From positions 2,624,501 through 2,688,500 of the forward strand of contig NZ_JUGU01000001.1 in NCBI RefSeq assembly GCF_000799465.1: a DNA stretch of 64,000 nucleotides, written 5' to 3'. The notes below the pieces were generated by a model that was given only the letters and a program-made list of their open reading frames with translations, had not been told where the DNA came from and did no database searches. Shown here in pieces: positions 63,268 through 64,000 of this stretch (position 1 is its first letter; every line of letters starts with the position of its first letter). Source of the stretch: Psychroserpens sp. Hel_I_66 (lineage in GTDB: Bacteria > Bacteroidota > Bacteroidia > Flavobacteriales > Flavobacteriaceae). A program made the position numbers and the translations under genes.

Positions 63268-63325
63268 ATTTTACATTTATTTCGAACTGCTTTAAGAATT
63301 ACTCTGAAACAGTAAAAATTACATG

Positions 63326-63333
63326 CAAATTTA
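63326..63333 (-). promoter_or_regulatory. -7 promoter box of the GbsR-RND operon
   Basis: TAAATTTG on the minus strand matches TAnnTTTG. It is 58 bp before the GbsR start codon and is adjacent to the inverted repeat at 63338-63361. Confidence 0.55.
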
Positions 63334-63337
63334 TTTA

Positions 63338-63361
63338 TTAGTTCGGAACAAACCGAACTAA
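63338..63361. promoter_or_regulatory. Candidate GbsR operator (9-bp inverted repeat)
   Basis: TTAGTTCGG, 6-nt spacer, CCGAACTAA, a perfect inverted repeat covering the -33 region of the RND operon promoter. Position and symmetry fit a dimeric repressor. Confidence 0.6.
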
Positions 63362-63382
63362 ACGAAGTTAAATCGCTGTTAA

Positions 63383-63410
63383 ATAAAAAAAGCCGACAGT
63401 TATGTCGGCT
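63383..63410 (-). terminator. Terminator of pheS
   Basis: Stem AGCCGAC/GTCGGCT with 6-nt loop, followed on the minus strand by a run of seven T. Confidence 0.85.
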
Positions 63411-63431
63411 CTAGTTATATGTTATCAACAT

Positions 63432-64000
63432 TTATAATGCAGATTTAAACTGCTCCAAAAACCGCACATCATTTTCACTCAATAAACGAATGTCGCTAAT
63501 TTGGTGCAACAATAAAGCAATACGATCTATTCCCATACCAAAGGCAAAACCTGAATATTCTTTAGAATCAATTCCGCAGTTTTCCAATACGTTCGGGTCT
63601 ACCATACCGCAACCCATAATTTCTAACCAACCTGTCCCTTTGGTCATTTTATAATCTGTTTCGGTTTCTAATCCCCAATATACATCTACTTCTGCACTTG
63701 GCTCTGTGAACGGAAAATATGAGGGACGAAGACGAATTTTGCTTTTACCGAACATTTCCGTAGTAAAATATTGAAGTGTCTGTTTTAAATCTGCAAAGCT
63801 TACATCCTTGTCAATATATAATCCCTCCACTTGATGAAAGAAACAGTGTGAACGTGCCGAAATAGCTTCATTACGAAACACGCGACCAGGAGAAATGGTA
63901 CGAATTGGAGGTTTATTGTTTTCCATATAACGTACTTGTACAGAGCTGGTGTGCGTACGTAATAAAATATCTGGATCTGTCTGGATAAAAAACGTGTCCT
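63432..64000 (-). CDS. pheS: Phenylalanine-tRNA ligase alpha subunit (partial, start outside window)
   Basis: The frame stays open through the window end; about 189 C-terminal residues are visible. They include the class II motif 2 region ([10 protein letters not shown], then [19 protein letters not shown]), [10 protein letters not shown] and motif 3 [16 protein letters not shown], all typical of PheS. With PheT it charges tRNA with phenylalanine. The part missing is the N-terminal coiled coil and motif 1. The gene ends in a strong terminator and lies upstream of the RND operon in the same direction, but with its own end signal. Confidence 0.93.
   Translation of the reverse strand, partial: DTFFIQTDPDILLRTHTSSVQVRYMENNKPPIRTISPGRVFRNEAISARSHCFFHQVEGLYIDKDVSFADLKQTLQYFTTEMFGKSKIRLRPSYFPFTEPSAEVDVYWGLETETDYKMTKGTGWLEIMGCGMVDPNVLENCGIDSKEYSGFAFGMGIDRIALLLHQISDIRLLSENDVRFLEQFKSAL

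Noticed and set aside
1..64000. CRISPR array, rRNA or tRNA genes
   Set aside because: No regularly spaced identical repeats with unique spacers, no cas genes, and no tRNA or rRNA signatures were seen on either strand.

Overview
The window is AT-rich (roughly one third G+C by eye) and reads as a chromosome segment of a member of the Flavobacteriaceae (Bacteroidota). Grounds: a type IX secretion C-terminal sorting domain, a TonB-dependent receptor with a carboxypeptidase-like N-terminal domain, LytS/LytR-type two-component genes, DUF3109 and DUF4412 genes, a tail fragment of a Bacteroidota-style RHS protein, and several promoters of the Bacteroidota type (TTTG, about 19 bp, TAnnTTTG). The genus cannot be fixed from sequence reading alone.

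Region 1 (1 to about 13.1 kb) is accessory. It holds an orphan PD-(D/E)XK nuclease-like protein, small unknown genes (one with RES-like features), a truncated RHS tail followed by a YwqK/MORN-like lipoprotein-sized neighbour, a second RHS scrap, an IS orfA remnant, an HNH protein, an MqsR-like toxin with an MqsA/Panacea-type antitoxin on the minus strand, an AbiC-like abortive infection protein and a single-chain type ISP restriction-modification enzyme. These units are separated by a recurring intergenic element of about 100-190 bp with imperfectly paired ends, a central hairpin and a conserved right end. It looks like a cassette boundary and resembles integron attC sites in architecture.

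Region 2 (about 13.6-20.5 kb) is the core of an integrative element: a tyrosine recombinase, a 365-aa unknown gene overlapping it by 4 bp, a small HTH protein, a 1064-aa primase/helicase and a small unknown gene. Next to the primase are two repeat arrays: six AGCAAC units whose starts are all spaced by multiples of 11 bp (13650-13810), and eight GTGAGA hexamers (14132-14318). Together they look like an element replication origin or control region.

Region 3 (20.7-64 kb) is core chromosome: HupE-like protein, dCMP deaminase, S41 protease, MarC, a TPR-LytS kinase and LytTR regulator, class I ribonucleotide reductase (nrdB, nrdA), a Pit-type phosphate permease, a TonB receptor with a beta-helix lipoprotein, dGTPase, a T9SS-secreted beta-propeller protein, dxs, tadA, csp, a ClC chloride transporter, aspS, a LysM protein, gpsA, an RND efflux operon bracketed by GbsR- and TetR-type regulators, and the 3' part of pheS.

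Two regulatory readings stand out in region 3. First, 7-bp AATGTTA repeats with 4-bp spacers (the geometry of a Pho box) lie beside the phosphate permease, a MORN protein and the lipoprotein/TonB-receptor pair; in one case they overlap the -33 box of a well-formed promoter. Second, a perfect 9-bp inverted repeat lies just upstream of the -7 box of the GbsR-RND operon, a good candidate operator. No rRNA, tRNA or CRISPR array was seen.
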